64,000 nt of DNA from Siphonodentalium dalli (Eukaryota > Mollusca > Scaphopoda > Gadilida > Siphonodentaliidae): assembly GCA_032622095.1 (NCBI GenBank), contig CP136061.1, forward strand, positions 19,036,991 through 19,100,990. Direction: 5' to 3'. A model generated the notes under the pieces. The model searched no databases. It had not been told where the DNA came from and saw nothing but the letters and a program-made list of their open reading frames with translations. This document shows positions 1 through 11,800 of this stretch, piece by piece (positions within the stretch are counted from its first letter, which is position 1; each line of letters begins with the position of its first letter). Both the position numbers and the translations under genes were made by a program.

Positions 1-267
1 CGCAGCTTGATGATGCCCCAGAATTTGAGGGGGTGACCTTGGACAGGCCATAGCTACTTATCCCAAATGCAAGAGCATTTGTCTTGCGTCGAACCATTTC
101 AGAGTAGGCCTCTTCCACAGTCTGGTATCCCAACCTGATGCAGCCAATTCTGTTGGCGTCGATCTTGACATGCTTCTCTGCATCGCATGGCGTCGGCAGG
201 TTTGACGACGATGAGCAAGAATCGCGGGTCGACAGTGGGTCGTCAGGCACACTGTCGGACGAGGATT
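1..267 (-). CDS. Partial exon of an unrecognised protein-coding gene
   Basis: The minus strand is open from the window edge to 267, about 88 codons. The encoded peptide starts with a Ser/Asp-rich linker and then becomes ordered: it includes KHVKIDANRIGCIRLGYQ, EEAYSEMVRRKTNALAFGIS and a Ser/Gly-rich end near SNSGASSS. Directly upstream on this strand (268-335) lies a long C/T-rich tract ending in an AG at 269-268, a good 3' splice site, so this looks like an internal exon read towards position 1. Its balanced codon use and GC content differ from the AT-rich intronic DNA around it. I do not recognise the family. The plus-strand frame across the same bases (Lys/Glu-rich end) is the antisense of the pyrimidine tract. 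It is transcribed away from RAD54L2, so the two genes are divergent if RAD54L2 starts upstream, or interleaved. The donor lies outside the window. Confidence 0.6.
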
Positions 268-339
268 CTTTTATAAAAGAACAAAGAAGAAAAGAAAAAG
301 AAAGAAGAAATAAAAAGAAGAAAGAGAAAAAATAGCCTT

Positions 340-895
340 TGGAGGATGTTCTGGGTGGGGTAGACTCGTTGTCACGTGACGCTCTTGCTCTCATAGTCTA
401 GACATAGCGCACCAGCCAAATGGCCTTCTGACTCTTCCCCATGGTGCAGTGGCCCACATCATTACAAGATGGGGTCCAGTCGATCCCCTGGAATCGTAAT
501 ACCTTCGGGATACATCCAGGCCACTCCTTCACCGGTAGGAAAGAAAGGCTGAATGATCTGGGTGGGGAAGACTTGTTGTTGCGTGCCTCCAAGTGCTGCA
601 CCAACCAACCTTCTAACTCTTCCCCATGGTGCAGGGGCCCACATCTCCACAAGATGGGGTCCAATCCCCTGGAATCGTAATACCTTAGGGATACCTCCAG
701 GCCACTCCTTCACCGGTAGGAAAGAAAGGCTGAATGATCTGGGTGGGGAAGTCTTGTTGCGTGCCTCCAAGAGCTGCACCAACCAGCCTTCTATCTCTTC
801 CCCACGGTGCAGTGGCCCACATCTCCACACGATGGGGTCCAATCTCCTGGAATCGTAATACCTTCGGGATACCTCCAGGCCACTCCTTCACCGGT
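340..895. repeat. Tandem repeat, about 180-bp unit, roughly three copies
   Basis: The block beginning near CACCAGCCAAATGG recurs at about 409, 598 and 777. Each copy contains CTTCCCCATGGTGCAG, GATGGGGTCC and CACTCCTTCACCGGTAGG. A degenerate partial unit precedes them (340-400). Period lengths are not multiples of three, so the short reading frames on both strands are shadows. Confidence 0.85.
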
Positions 896-1727
896 CATTT
901 TGCAATTTTGATCATTCTGCTACATTTGATCATTTCGAAATGTACCTGACACTCGTTATGTGCGCCATCATAGATCACTGATGCTTCTATGCTTGTTCAT
1001 CAAGTCCGCTGTGGTGTTCTCTAATCCCATATATACTGGTATGCAATGATACCTTGGATCATGATGGCGTTCCCTGCTCTCTACATTATACGAGGCTGGA
1101 GTACAGATGTGTGGCATGATATAATGAAACCTCATACCTCGCTATGATATCTGCAGCATATCATTTTTATATCTGGTTTGTGTATCACAGGGAGCAATTT
1201 ACTTTCGATATCTGATTAGCAAATAATCTCACATTGACATGATTAGATAGCATTTTTATAACATCATACATGTATAAAGAAATTCCTCGCTATTACCGGT
1301 ATCCACATTTCAGTGGCACATCGCGATGCGATTCCAGTTAATTTGCTCCCTGGTGTATCATAAGCATTCTGATATCTTATGGCCTACACAATGGCTGCAT
1401 GTGACATCAGTTCATAATGTGAACTGTCGAGAGAGCGAAGAAGATGACAAAGAGAATAGGATGCAGCAAAGTTATACTTGCTCGGTTGTCTCGCTAGCAT
1501 GAATTATATGGCACTACCTGGGATGTTTATTCCAAAAACAAGGGGGGGCGGGCGGTACACATTTGAGCAATGTCGTAATCTGAATTGGGAGCTCTTTCAC
1601 GTAACATAATCATATCTGATTCATGACTAAATCACATTTACATGAATCATGTTTCGGAAGAGTACATTCCCATCGAATTTGGATATTAATTAACTTTATT
1701 GCTCGTGCCTCCTCCTGGGCTTGCATT
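896..1727. other. AT-rich DNA, no recognisable feature
   Basis: No coding potential, RNA gene or repeat could be supported here. Confidence 0.5.
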
Positions 1728-2094
1728 CTAATCCATATAGTTCAGTTGAGGGCTTCTCCTTGGCGGAAAAATATAATATTTATAAATAATATTACTTTTT
1801 CCTTAAGGGAAGCCCGAAACTGAACTATCATAGATCCCTCCCATGGTGGTGCCATTCCCAACCCCGCGACTCGCAAATCTCATGATTAAGTCGGAAATAA
1901 AAAACTGACTAGACAATAGATAGAATGCGGGTGTATTCATGCGAGACTAATCTGGACACGGATGTGAGTGGGGTCGGCACAGCAATAAAATTTTAACCCT
2001 CCTGATTGACACAAGGCCGGAGACGTAATCCATATAGTTCAGTTTCGGGCTTCCCTTAAGGAAAAAGTAATATTATTTATAAATATTATATTTC
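1728..2094. repeat. Foldback repeat with palindromic arm
   Basis: At 1728-1830 a near-perfect hairpin starts ATAGTTCAGTTGAGGGCTTC and returns as GGGAAGCCCGAAACTGAACT, with an A/T stem of ATATTTATAAATAATATT type. Positions 2029-2094 are an inverted copy of the right half of that hairpin. This looks like a MITE or two overlapping copies of one; no clear target duplication was found. Confidence 0.65.
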
Positions 2095-2440
2095 TGAATA
2101 ATGCTGACGTAATTGTAATTCGCGTGCACCTGGCATTTGAGATATACAGATGTGCGCAAAATTGACGGCGATTATCAACCTCCCAATCAAGGGTTTCACT
2201 CACTTTTTTGTGGCAATATACGTAAACAGTACTTTATAATGGATATATAACACAATAAAAATATAGTGATGCATGCATTGAATAAAAGAGACCACGTGGT
2301 TCGTTTATGTGGATTTGCAATAGATCGGATATGGGAGATCATGGGATGATTAGAATTGTGCTAAATTAATCGGCTTTCCGGGACCAGAGCGCATCACTTC
2401 AATGAAACGGGAATATCTGAGAATGTACTTCCGTTGCGAA

Positions 2441-3528
2441 TAGTGATGTTCCGATAATCGGAATCGGAATCGGCCATTGGCCGATAATAGCCCATCAGAA
2501 ATTAATCGTACCTCGCAGTTGAACATCGGCTTTTACCGATTGTCAAAATAAATAAAAACGTTCTAGTATCTAAGCGCAATGTGCACGCTTTAATAAACAT
2601 ACGCAATACAACTGTAGTATTGAATGTAAAACGCAGTTGTAACAGCCTAAAAAGAAGCCATTGGCATCATCAAAGCAGTCTGATATGATGATATATTATA
2701 AGAATGGCAATACACATGCCCGACATCCCATGTAATATGAAGTTATTGGTTCAATCGCGTTGACACGAAATAGATTCAAAGAAAGCTTTAATTAAAAAGC
2801 TGACCTGATTACAGTGAGGCTTCCTCTAGAGCACGTGTCATGTGACGTCACATGCTATGTCAATAACTTGAAGCACACACTGAATGAATTAATACAGTTG
2901 TTATCAGAACTGTCTTCAATAACGATCAACGTTAGTAGGGGCATAACTAGCTTTTTCGTCTGTACAACGTATGCTATGAAATACGCTTAGCTCCACGTTG
3001 AACTTGCGAAACAAAAATTGAGCAGGCGGAACTATAAAAGCTTCCGAGTTGTTAAAAGATAAAAGGTGTGACCAATGGAAACTTGGGAAATCTCAGACAA
3101 ATATGACAGCAATTATTATCCATCAATCAAAATTTAGTTAATAATCATCGCCATTCCATACATTGTTGCAACTTACAAGTATTCAATCAAGACTTTTACT
3201 CCGCATGCAAGTGTTCCACACATGGTCATAACGTTACTCTGAGTCGGCACCTTTGATCTCTTTGTCAAAACAACTACCGGTATACATCAAAGGAAGCACA
3301 CAACCGACGTCGGCAGAAATACTGTCACGACAGTGTGTATATATTTCTTTGATGTATTTGGCTTTGAAACTATGCGGGATATGGAGTGCATTGGGTGTAT
3401 ATAAGTCCATTATAGGAACAAACGCACAATATATATAAACATCGGAATCGGAATCGGAAATCGGCCGATTGTGCCTCCAGTTATCGGAAATCGGTCCGAT
3501 AAGCTTTTTCATTATCGGAACATCACTA
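2441..3528. mobile_element. Non-autonomous hAT-type transposon (1088 bp)
   Basis: The ends are TAGTGATGTTCCGATAA and TTATCGGAACATCACTA, a perfect inverted terminal repeat. They are flanked by an exact 8-bp direct repeat GTTGCGAA (2433-2440 and 3529-3536), the target-site duplication length of hAT elements. Subterminal regions are rich in CGGAATCGG and CCGATT motifs, as often found for transposase binding. The interior has no reading frame over 124 codons and no transposase motif, so it must be mobilised in trans. Confidence 0.88.
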
Positions 3529-3536
3529 GTTGCGAA

Positions 3537-4979
3537 AACAAAAGTATCGTGGTTCTCAGGTTCTCCGGTTTTTTTTATTGGCGTATACGGTGCCGCTGTG
3601 TATTCCAATGTTTATTTATTTACGAAACTCTATCTCTCTTTCACCCTTGAATGAAGTAATTACAGTAAGCATGTTTGTTGGGATACTATACTTGTCAATA
3701 TATATCATAGCTGTCTGTTTTTTAAAATCCAGATTCCTACATAAATTATACCAGTAATAGACGCATGCATGCATGACGTATCGACCGCATGGTTGTTTGT
3801 GCACGCGAGGTTTTCCCCGAATTATCTGCATTTTCTGATCAGGGCTAGTGATTTTCATAACTTGTCAACATGACAATTTTTATTTGAATATGATGACTAA
3901 CATCTTATCTGTAGGAATATTCGTAGAGTATACAATAAATGGTGTATTTTCAATAGCTTGTTAATGCATAATAAAACGGAAAAATTAAATGAATTGAAAA
4001 GCATACCGCCGCTCCTAATTTTGGGGTGTCCGTTCGGGGAAACATGTGCATTATTCCCTTTGACCTTATACACGTGTCCCATCACAATTCTAAAAAATAT
4101 TTCAACACACATTGTTTGTGTAATCTTTATTCAGTCCATCCTCGGGTGGCAAATACCGTGGAATTATAGAGGAAAGCGTAAACTGTCGCGTATTTCCAGT
4201 TTCTGACGCTGGCAGTTAATTTTCACTTGGCAATGGATTTGCCACATATATGGATTGAGAATATTACACTTTTATTAAATATGCTCATTTGTATGAAGGT
4301 TTATATGTATTTTTTATATAAATAAAAGTGCAGTGGTGAATTTTCAATGAAAATTATAAAACATGCAGACCCAAATAATAGTGCAGCGGGGAAATTCCAG
4401 CAAAAGGTTATAAAATTAACAGTGAAATTGAAAACCAATAGCAATTTATTTTCTATATCTTGCAGTGAAAGATCTGGTTGTTCCGAGATTTATATGAATA
4501 AAGTTTCAATAAATCTCGAGAGTCTTGGTTAAAACATCACTGCATCACTTTCAGTACTAGTATTTCTTCCGATGACACTACCCCGACTCAAAGAAATATT
4601 AATAACAAAAACTCATTGTCCACATATCCAGAGATTTTTTTCATCTGCATTTGTTGTGTATTTAATTAACTAACTAACCTAACTAATGATTTATTGGATA
4701 ACATATTACATAGTTACAAGAATCATTACAAATGTAAAAAATGACATAAAAAATACATATGTATATGAATATATGTGAACAAAATATATGCTATCCGAGG
4801 TCGTCTTCCTGACATCACTCAGGCTTATTAACCACTGAGCATCCAGGTTCCCAAAGCCCTTGCATAACAGGGTCCTATGGCTATTTAGTGCAATTCCGGA
4901 AGTTTGTCATGTGTAAGAGGAATCAACATTGTTTTGGATATTGAATCATGTTTCAAGCATAAGATTTGGTAGTTGAGTT
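3537..4979. other. AT-rich DNA, no recognisable feature
   Basis: Only short reading frames without domain signatures are present. I see nothing that I can name. Confidence 0.5.
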
Positions 4980-5585
4980 TATAATATGTAAAGCGCTTAG
5001 GGCCAATAACGGAGGATAGGTGCTATACAGTCTCTTTAAAAAGCCGACGATAATCCTAACGGATGTACGTCTCTAGATGGGTCCATTGTATTTCATTTCT
5101 ACAATGACGCGACATTCCATACATGACGTAGTATACCATTTCCAAATATGGAGTGCATTCCTGGCATATCAAATGTTTGTGAGAAAATAGTTTAGAAATA
5201 GTTATAAATACAACAAGATGCGAAAGAATGATCAGTCACGATTATTGTTGATTGATAAAAACTCGAAGATGATGTCTCCTATACTGCGATGAGTAAACTG
5301 AGTTATGGATATATCGCTTGTATTCAGTTTTCCAGCAATAGTTGAGTTTGAAATGCGTGGGAAACTTGTCAACACGTCATTGACCTCTGGTCTGTGAAGT
5401 GATCTGTTCTGCCATAAACCAATGAAATCACGCGCGTGCTTCGCCACTCTCCAATGAAATGGAGGGAATCCCATCAATTCAGTAACTGATTATGAATGAG
5501 ATATCCAGAGATGTAAAGATTGTAACATTTTCGTTGGCTTTTTAAAGAGACTGAGTGCTGATATGAGTACTATTATTATTATTAT
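4980..5585 (+). mobile_element. LINE 3' end split by a 526-bp DNA element
   Basis: 4985-5027 carries AAGCGCTTAGGGCC...GTGCTATA, and 5565-5585 carries TATTATTATTATTATA. Together they match the 3' tail of the CR1/L2-like LINE at 33075-33128. Between them, 5028-5553 has inverted termini CAGTCTCTTTAAAAAGCC and GGCTTTTTAAAGAGACTG, so a DNA transposon inserted in the old LINE tail. Flanking GTGCTATA and AGTGCTGA resemble a decayed 8-bp duplication. Confidence 0.6.
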
Positions 5586-5711
5586 ATACCCAAACTAAAG
5601 ACATCCATTATTTTGTAACAACATTCCATGTTCCATTCTCTTGTCTTAGCTTTCAATATTACAGTAATAGTCTTATGATTTTTAGTACAGTGATATTTCC
5701 TCTGATTTCAG

Positions 5712-5826
5712 AAATGCAGAAAGCACTGGTGAACCCTGGTCCTGACATGGTTGTTTGTGATGAAGGACATAGGATCAAGAATAGCTTAGCCGGTGTATCT
5801 CAATGTCTCAAGGCTATAAGAACAAG
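5712..5826 (+). CDS. RAD54L2: RAD54L2 exon 1 in window (SNF2 motif II)
   Basis: The acceptor CTCTGATTTCAG precedes 5712 and the donor AACAAG|GTTCAG follows 5826. The exon opens with two bases of a split codon and encodes [20 protein letters not shown] and onward to KAIRT. DEGH is the Mg-ATP-coordinating motif II of SNF2 ATPases. It ends in phase 2 (AG|), matching exon 2. The open frame continuing into the intron to 5869 is not exon. Confidence 0.93.
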
Positions 5827-8800
5827 GTTCAGTATAAATCATAGAGTGTTGATTACGCCAATCACATAAAAGATACATAATCCGGTATAATGCCCTTAAA
5901 TTACTATTTCTTCAGCTTCGGGGTTTAAAATATTTGAATTGAGTCGAGGAACCCACACATCAAAGCTCAGAGTTATCAGATGTTGATTTTTGAAATCCGT
6001 TATTTTTCACCACCTGAATATTTGACTGCCTGGCGAAAATTCCGCTATTTCCAGAAATAGTAAAGACATGCACGGGCGTCATTATGAGAGGTCATGCAAG
6101 GTCACAGCTCCCGGTGCATCTGTGGCGATCACAAATTATTTTCTTAATATAAGATGATAAAAAGTATTGCCATCAACAAGAATACGGTCAAGCTTTGAAA
6201 TAGGGTGTCTGTCATTTGCAGAATGAGGTCCCCAGAGGGTGAATTTAGTGATGCCACCCCGCATAGCAGCCTAGCATCACCAAATTCACCCTCTGGGAAC
6301 CTCATTCTGCTGAGGTGTAAGCAGAATGAGGTCCCAGAGGGTGAATTTGGTGATGCTAGCCCGCTATGCGGGGTAGCATCACTAAATTCACCCTCTGGGG
6401 ACCTCATTCTGCAAATGACAGACACCCTATTTCAAGGCTTGAATACGGTATGTTCTGATAGTAGACATGCTGCTACATACATATACTTATTTACGATAAT
6501 CATGTTTTATTCAAATAGACATGTTAAATGGCACCATGCTGGTTACACATGGAAATACTATGTGTATACATTCGTGATAACACATGTTGGGGAATTCCAA
6601 TTTGAACTAAGAATCACCATATATGGAAGTTGTAAACCACACTCGCTCATTGTTCAAACTGCCAAGAATACTGTTTTTATAGGACTTTTTCGGCAAATAT
6701 GATATCGTGATTATTATGAGTATTTATTGGTAATAAACTAATATGGAGAACTAAATTGGCTTTTGGTTAAATTCCATTGCTGGTGTTCTACCTGGATGAT
6801 ACAGAGACCATCGAATCGGATTATGTATCTTTGATACCTGGGTTCTCAGGCAATTATATATGGAAAACTAGATGAAGGAAGAAGGCTTTTTTTGTCAAGA
6901 GTTCTATAAATTTATGGTTGTATGGAAGATAATTTTTAGGAATAAAATCCATATTTTTCTGAGCAGCCCCATAAAATCTTCTAGTGCCATTACCTCTTCA
7001 ACAGAGACATTTCTAATTGTGTAAAAATTAATTAGAGTTGTGGGTATTTTGTTTTTGGACTGACAAGAAATCCTTACAACTTACAACATTTTATTGCCAT
7101 AAAACATAAATAAGGCCAAATGAATAAAACATATCTGTTTTCCTGGAGGCGTGAGGTATTAACGGGATATCCTTTGTTTTCCAGGAGGCGTGTGGTATTA
7201 ACGGGATATCCGCTACAGAATAATATGATTGAATACTGGTGCATGGTTGACTTTGTTCGTCCTAATTTCCTTGGCACGAAACAGGAGTTCTCTAACATGT
7301 TTGAGCGACCAATCATGAATGGACAGTGTGTTGACAGCACACCTGATGATATTAAAATCATGAGGTTCAGAGCTCATGTACTCCACAGTCTGCTCGAAGG
7401 ATTCGTTCAAAGGTGAGTACAGTAATGCCCTAAGTAATCGACCCCTTAACCACAGCAGAATTATGGGTAACTTTTCAGGATTTAGTCGGAAATATGGCTT
7501 GTTGCCATTCATCGGAAAGCTCTTGGGGAGAGCTTTCCGATGAATGGCAACAAGCCATATTTCCGACTAAATTGTTGCCATTCATCGGAAAGCTCTTGGG
7601 GAGAGCTTTCCGATGAATGGCAACAAGCCATATTTCCGACTAAATCCTGAAAAGTTACCCATAATTCTGCTGTGGTTAAGGGGTCGATTACTTAGGGCAT
7701 TACTGTATAATCTTATCACAAACAGCTTGATGGCTTACCTTTATTGAATTTTATGACATTCCTATATGTGATTTACCTTGATTTCTCGAGTGATTATAAA
7801 AGTTCACTAGTGTTATGTGTTCATATGCGCTATCAGAATGTTTGCGTCAATGGTATAATGGCGGTATCATAGACTAAAAATAGGATAGACGTCGCACTCA
7901 TGGTTATCAATCTCTAACGATACTGGACGTCGCCATTGCTTTGGCCCTCAAGCGTTAAGGTAGTTCAGAAAAGTAGGGGGAGATAATTTTACGTTATATT
8001 TACATAGGGTTCGTGTACGATTGTGAAGAAATACTTGTAATAAAGTACTTTATATTAACTTTTAATCATAATGCTTTCAATGTGACATTGAATTAATGCC
8101 ACTAAATACGATTTGGTCCGTGATATGCATTTTCTGGAATGGAAAGTGTCCGTAATTCGACGTCAATTACTGCGCTAAATCAAACTCTCTTGTGGCAAGT
8201 TGTGCGTATTTTGCGTCCAGGTTTATTTACTCTGATTTTTTACGTGTTGTGGGGATTTAGTTTTGTAATTTTCCTCGATCAGCTAGTGCAAGTATTGGAT
8301 GATGTGATTTCTTACGTGTAGTGGGGATTTAGTTTTGTAGTTTTCCTAGATCAGCTGGCGCACATGTAAGTATTGGAGGTATACTGAAGCACATAATTCA
8401 GAATGATTTTTCTCATAAACGTACACACGTACGTTGATGAAATTAATCAATGGATATATATGAGTCTCATGTCCTCCACAGTTGAATCACTAGCCCGATT
8501 CAACCGGGAACTTTTTAACTTTTATATATACCGGTATATATATAAAAATAAAATAATTTCCTGTAAAATTAAATAAATGTCACAGGACCACTGCACCTCA
8601 TTCTATCTTGTATTCTAACATATACGAGTATTATAAACATGTCCTTTAATATCTCATAGTAATTAATTTCATCATATAAAAACAGACATATATATCATGT
8701 TTAATTTTATATACATAAATGAATAACCAATGATTATTTATTTGAGTTCCACGATTCTTTTGTATATTTGGGTCACAGTGGGGTGTTTCAACAAACAGGT

Positions 8801-11800
8801 GTGTATGTGGTCTTGTTATATGAATTAACCTAAACATGAATATAAAGGGTATCTCTGTCCACCATGATATTAAAATAGATATCAACGAATAACAGTTAAT
8901 TGTATAGGCTACAGGTACTTTGAAACTGAGCGAGATAATCTATACAGTAATAAAATAGTTAATGATTATGGTACAATTTGTAAAATATACTAGTATTAAG
9001 ATAACATACTTATAGTCCATTTACATTGGAGAATTACAGTTACTAAAGCTGAATGGGATCATGCATGCTATTGGGAGCTACTAGCCTAGAGTATACTTTT
9101 TTTCAGACTGGAGGGAGACACAATCTGCAAATGAACCTGGGTGTTGCCTTAGTATGGATAAGTACCATGTGATGGAGAGACAATGTTTGAAATCTATAAT
9201 TAATTTAATGATGAACTTATAAATGTGTATCATTTGTGGCTCTTTCCTTGACAGTCAATGAGACATCAGCTACTTTTTATCCAGGATTTTCGCACAAGTA
9301 TAGTTCAATTCCTTCTTTATCTTGAACACATCCTTGCATTCTGCATCTGGATTATTTTCGGCTCATGCATGTTGCACACATCACTTTGTGACCCACCAAT
9401 ATCATTAAGGTGTTGCCATTGGCATACGGTATAGATCTGTCCACTTCCTGAAATAAAACAGAATTCGAAGCATTTAATTTTAATTATAAAATAATTTACA
9501 GGTTAAAGGTATGAAATATGTTATTGGGATATTTCCCATGCAGTACACACCACACACCAGTGCCTACATTGGCAAACCATGTAATATTCAGTTGTTCATA
9601 CCTCTTTATGATAGCAGTATAAATTATACAAAAATAATGCTATTGCTAATATAATAATAAATAAGGCTAATGATATTATATTTCAACATAGCTGACCAGT
9701 ACTTGTATACATTATAATTAATGCCCACGCAGTCTCAATGTCATTTATTAACCGCATTATGAATGTGATTATACTATGTGAGTCTAATGATCAAAAGACA
9801 CATGAATTATGATTATCATTATGAAAAATATGTTTATCAACAAATGTTATATATTACAAAAAGTGGACATGAAAACAAGTCAAACTATGAATAGTATGAT
9901 CACTACAATTAGAATCTAGGAGTAGGACATGTGAACTGCCAAATTGGTGAATTGTTTTGACTGTTCATTTCTAAATTATTGCTGTAGTACACCTGATCAC
10001 ACCTGGCAGTCACATGGAATTCTTGAAATATGACAGCTGTCATTGAAATATTTCTTCCGTAAAACACGTTTGGGTCGGTACCCGGTATACATGATATTCA
10101 AATTACCAATGCAATCATGAATGGTGAGATCTATTAAATTAATTTCATTTTGAAAGTCGTTACTAACATAACTTCAGTCTTCATCCAGGTGAAAATAACA
10201 AAAATAGAATCCAGAATGTCGTGTTGTTTATTACAAAAATGGTCTCAAACGGCATAAAAACTCACCTTTCTGACTCCCCAACGGACACCCTTGGAAACGT
10301 GAGATTCTGATAATTCATGACAGTTGGTGTACAATTAATTCAGCTGCAATAGACGCCAGAGTTTTCTCTTTTTATTGCGATGAGAAAGCACTGTTTTGAT
10401 TAGAACAATCGGAGTTGAACTACCTTTAGCAATGGCGGACAGAATCGGAGTGCGTTACCGATTGGCCCATCAAATGACGTCGAGTGACGTATCTATCCTT
10501 CCTTCATCTATAGCGGTATTATTCGGATTTCTGGTAAATCAGATGTTTAAGGTGGAATATAATAAACAGAATAATCACTTGATTGAACTGGTGATGTGAA
10601 ATAATTCATTTAAGAAGGAAGTGATGCTAGCCCGCTGTGTGGGGTAGCATCTCTAAATTCACAATCTGGGGACCTTATTCTACAAATGACACCATAGTTA
10701 TCCCATAGGAAATGTTCAGATAATAAGTTTAACCCTTTCTATACTAAAGCATCATTGATGAGTAGTTATCCCATAGGAAATGTTCAGATAATAAGTTTAA
10801 CCCTTTTATATACTAAAGCATCATTGATGAGTAGTTATTCCATAGGAAATGTTCAGATAATAAGTTTAACCCTTTTATATACTAAAGCATCATTGATGAG
10901 TAGTTATCCCATAGGAAATGTTTAGATAATAAGTTTAACCCTTTCTATACTAAAGCATCATTGATGAGTAGTTATTCCATAGGAAATGTTCAGATAATAA
11001 GTTTAACCCTCTCAATACTAAAGCATCATTGATGAGTAGTTATCCCATAGGAAATGTTCAGATAATAAGTTTAACCCTTTCTATACTATAGCATCATTGG
11101 TGAGTAGTTATCACATAGGAAATGTTCAGATAATAAGTTTAACCCTTTCTATACTATAGCATCATTGGTGAGTAGTTATCACATAGGAAATGTTCAGATA
11201 ATAAGTTTAACCCTTTCTATTCTAAAGCATCATTGATGAGTAGTTATCCCATAGGAAATGTTCAGATAATAAGTTTAACCCTTTCTATTCTAAAGCATCA
11301 TTGATGAGTAGTTATCCCATAGGAAATGTTCAGATAATAAGTTTAACCCTTTCTATTCTAAAGCATCATTGATGAGTAGTTATCCCATAGGAAATGTTCA
11401 GATAATAAGTTTAACCCTTTCTATTCTAAAGCATCATTGATGAGTAGTTATCCCATAGGAAATGTTCAGATAATAAGTTTAACCCTTTCTATACTAAAGC
11501 ATCATTGATGAGTAGTTATCCCATAGGAAATGTTCAGATAATAAGTTTAACCCTTTCTATTCTAAAGCATCATTGATGAGTAGTTATCCCATAGGAAATG
11601 TTCAGATAATAAGTTTAACCCTTTCTATACTAAAGCATCATTGATGAGTAGTTATCCCATAGGAAATGTTCAGATAATAAGTTTAACCCTTTCTATTCTA
11701 AAGCATCATTGATGAGTAGTTATCCCATAGGAAATGTTCAGATAATAAGTTTAACCCTTTCTATACTAAAGCATCATTGATGAGTAGTTATCCCATAGGA

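Noticed and set aside
138-335. Plus-strand frame ending in a Lys/Glu-rich run
   Set aside because: The charged run is the antisense of the pyrimidine tract of the minus-strand exon.
1-5711. Upstream RAD54L2 exons (motif I, N-terminus)
   Set aside because: I looked for GKT-type Walker A and the residues that precede exon 1 in ARIP4 and found none; they are probably left of the window.
6205-6702. 165-codon plus-strand frame
   Set aside because: It runs through a MITE double hairpin and then AT-rich DNA; the repeated [14 protein letters not shown] residues come from the palindrome.
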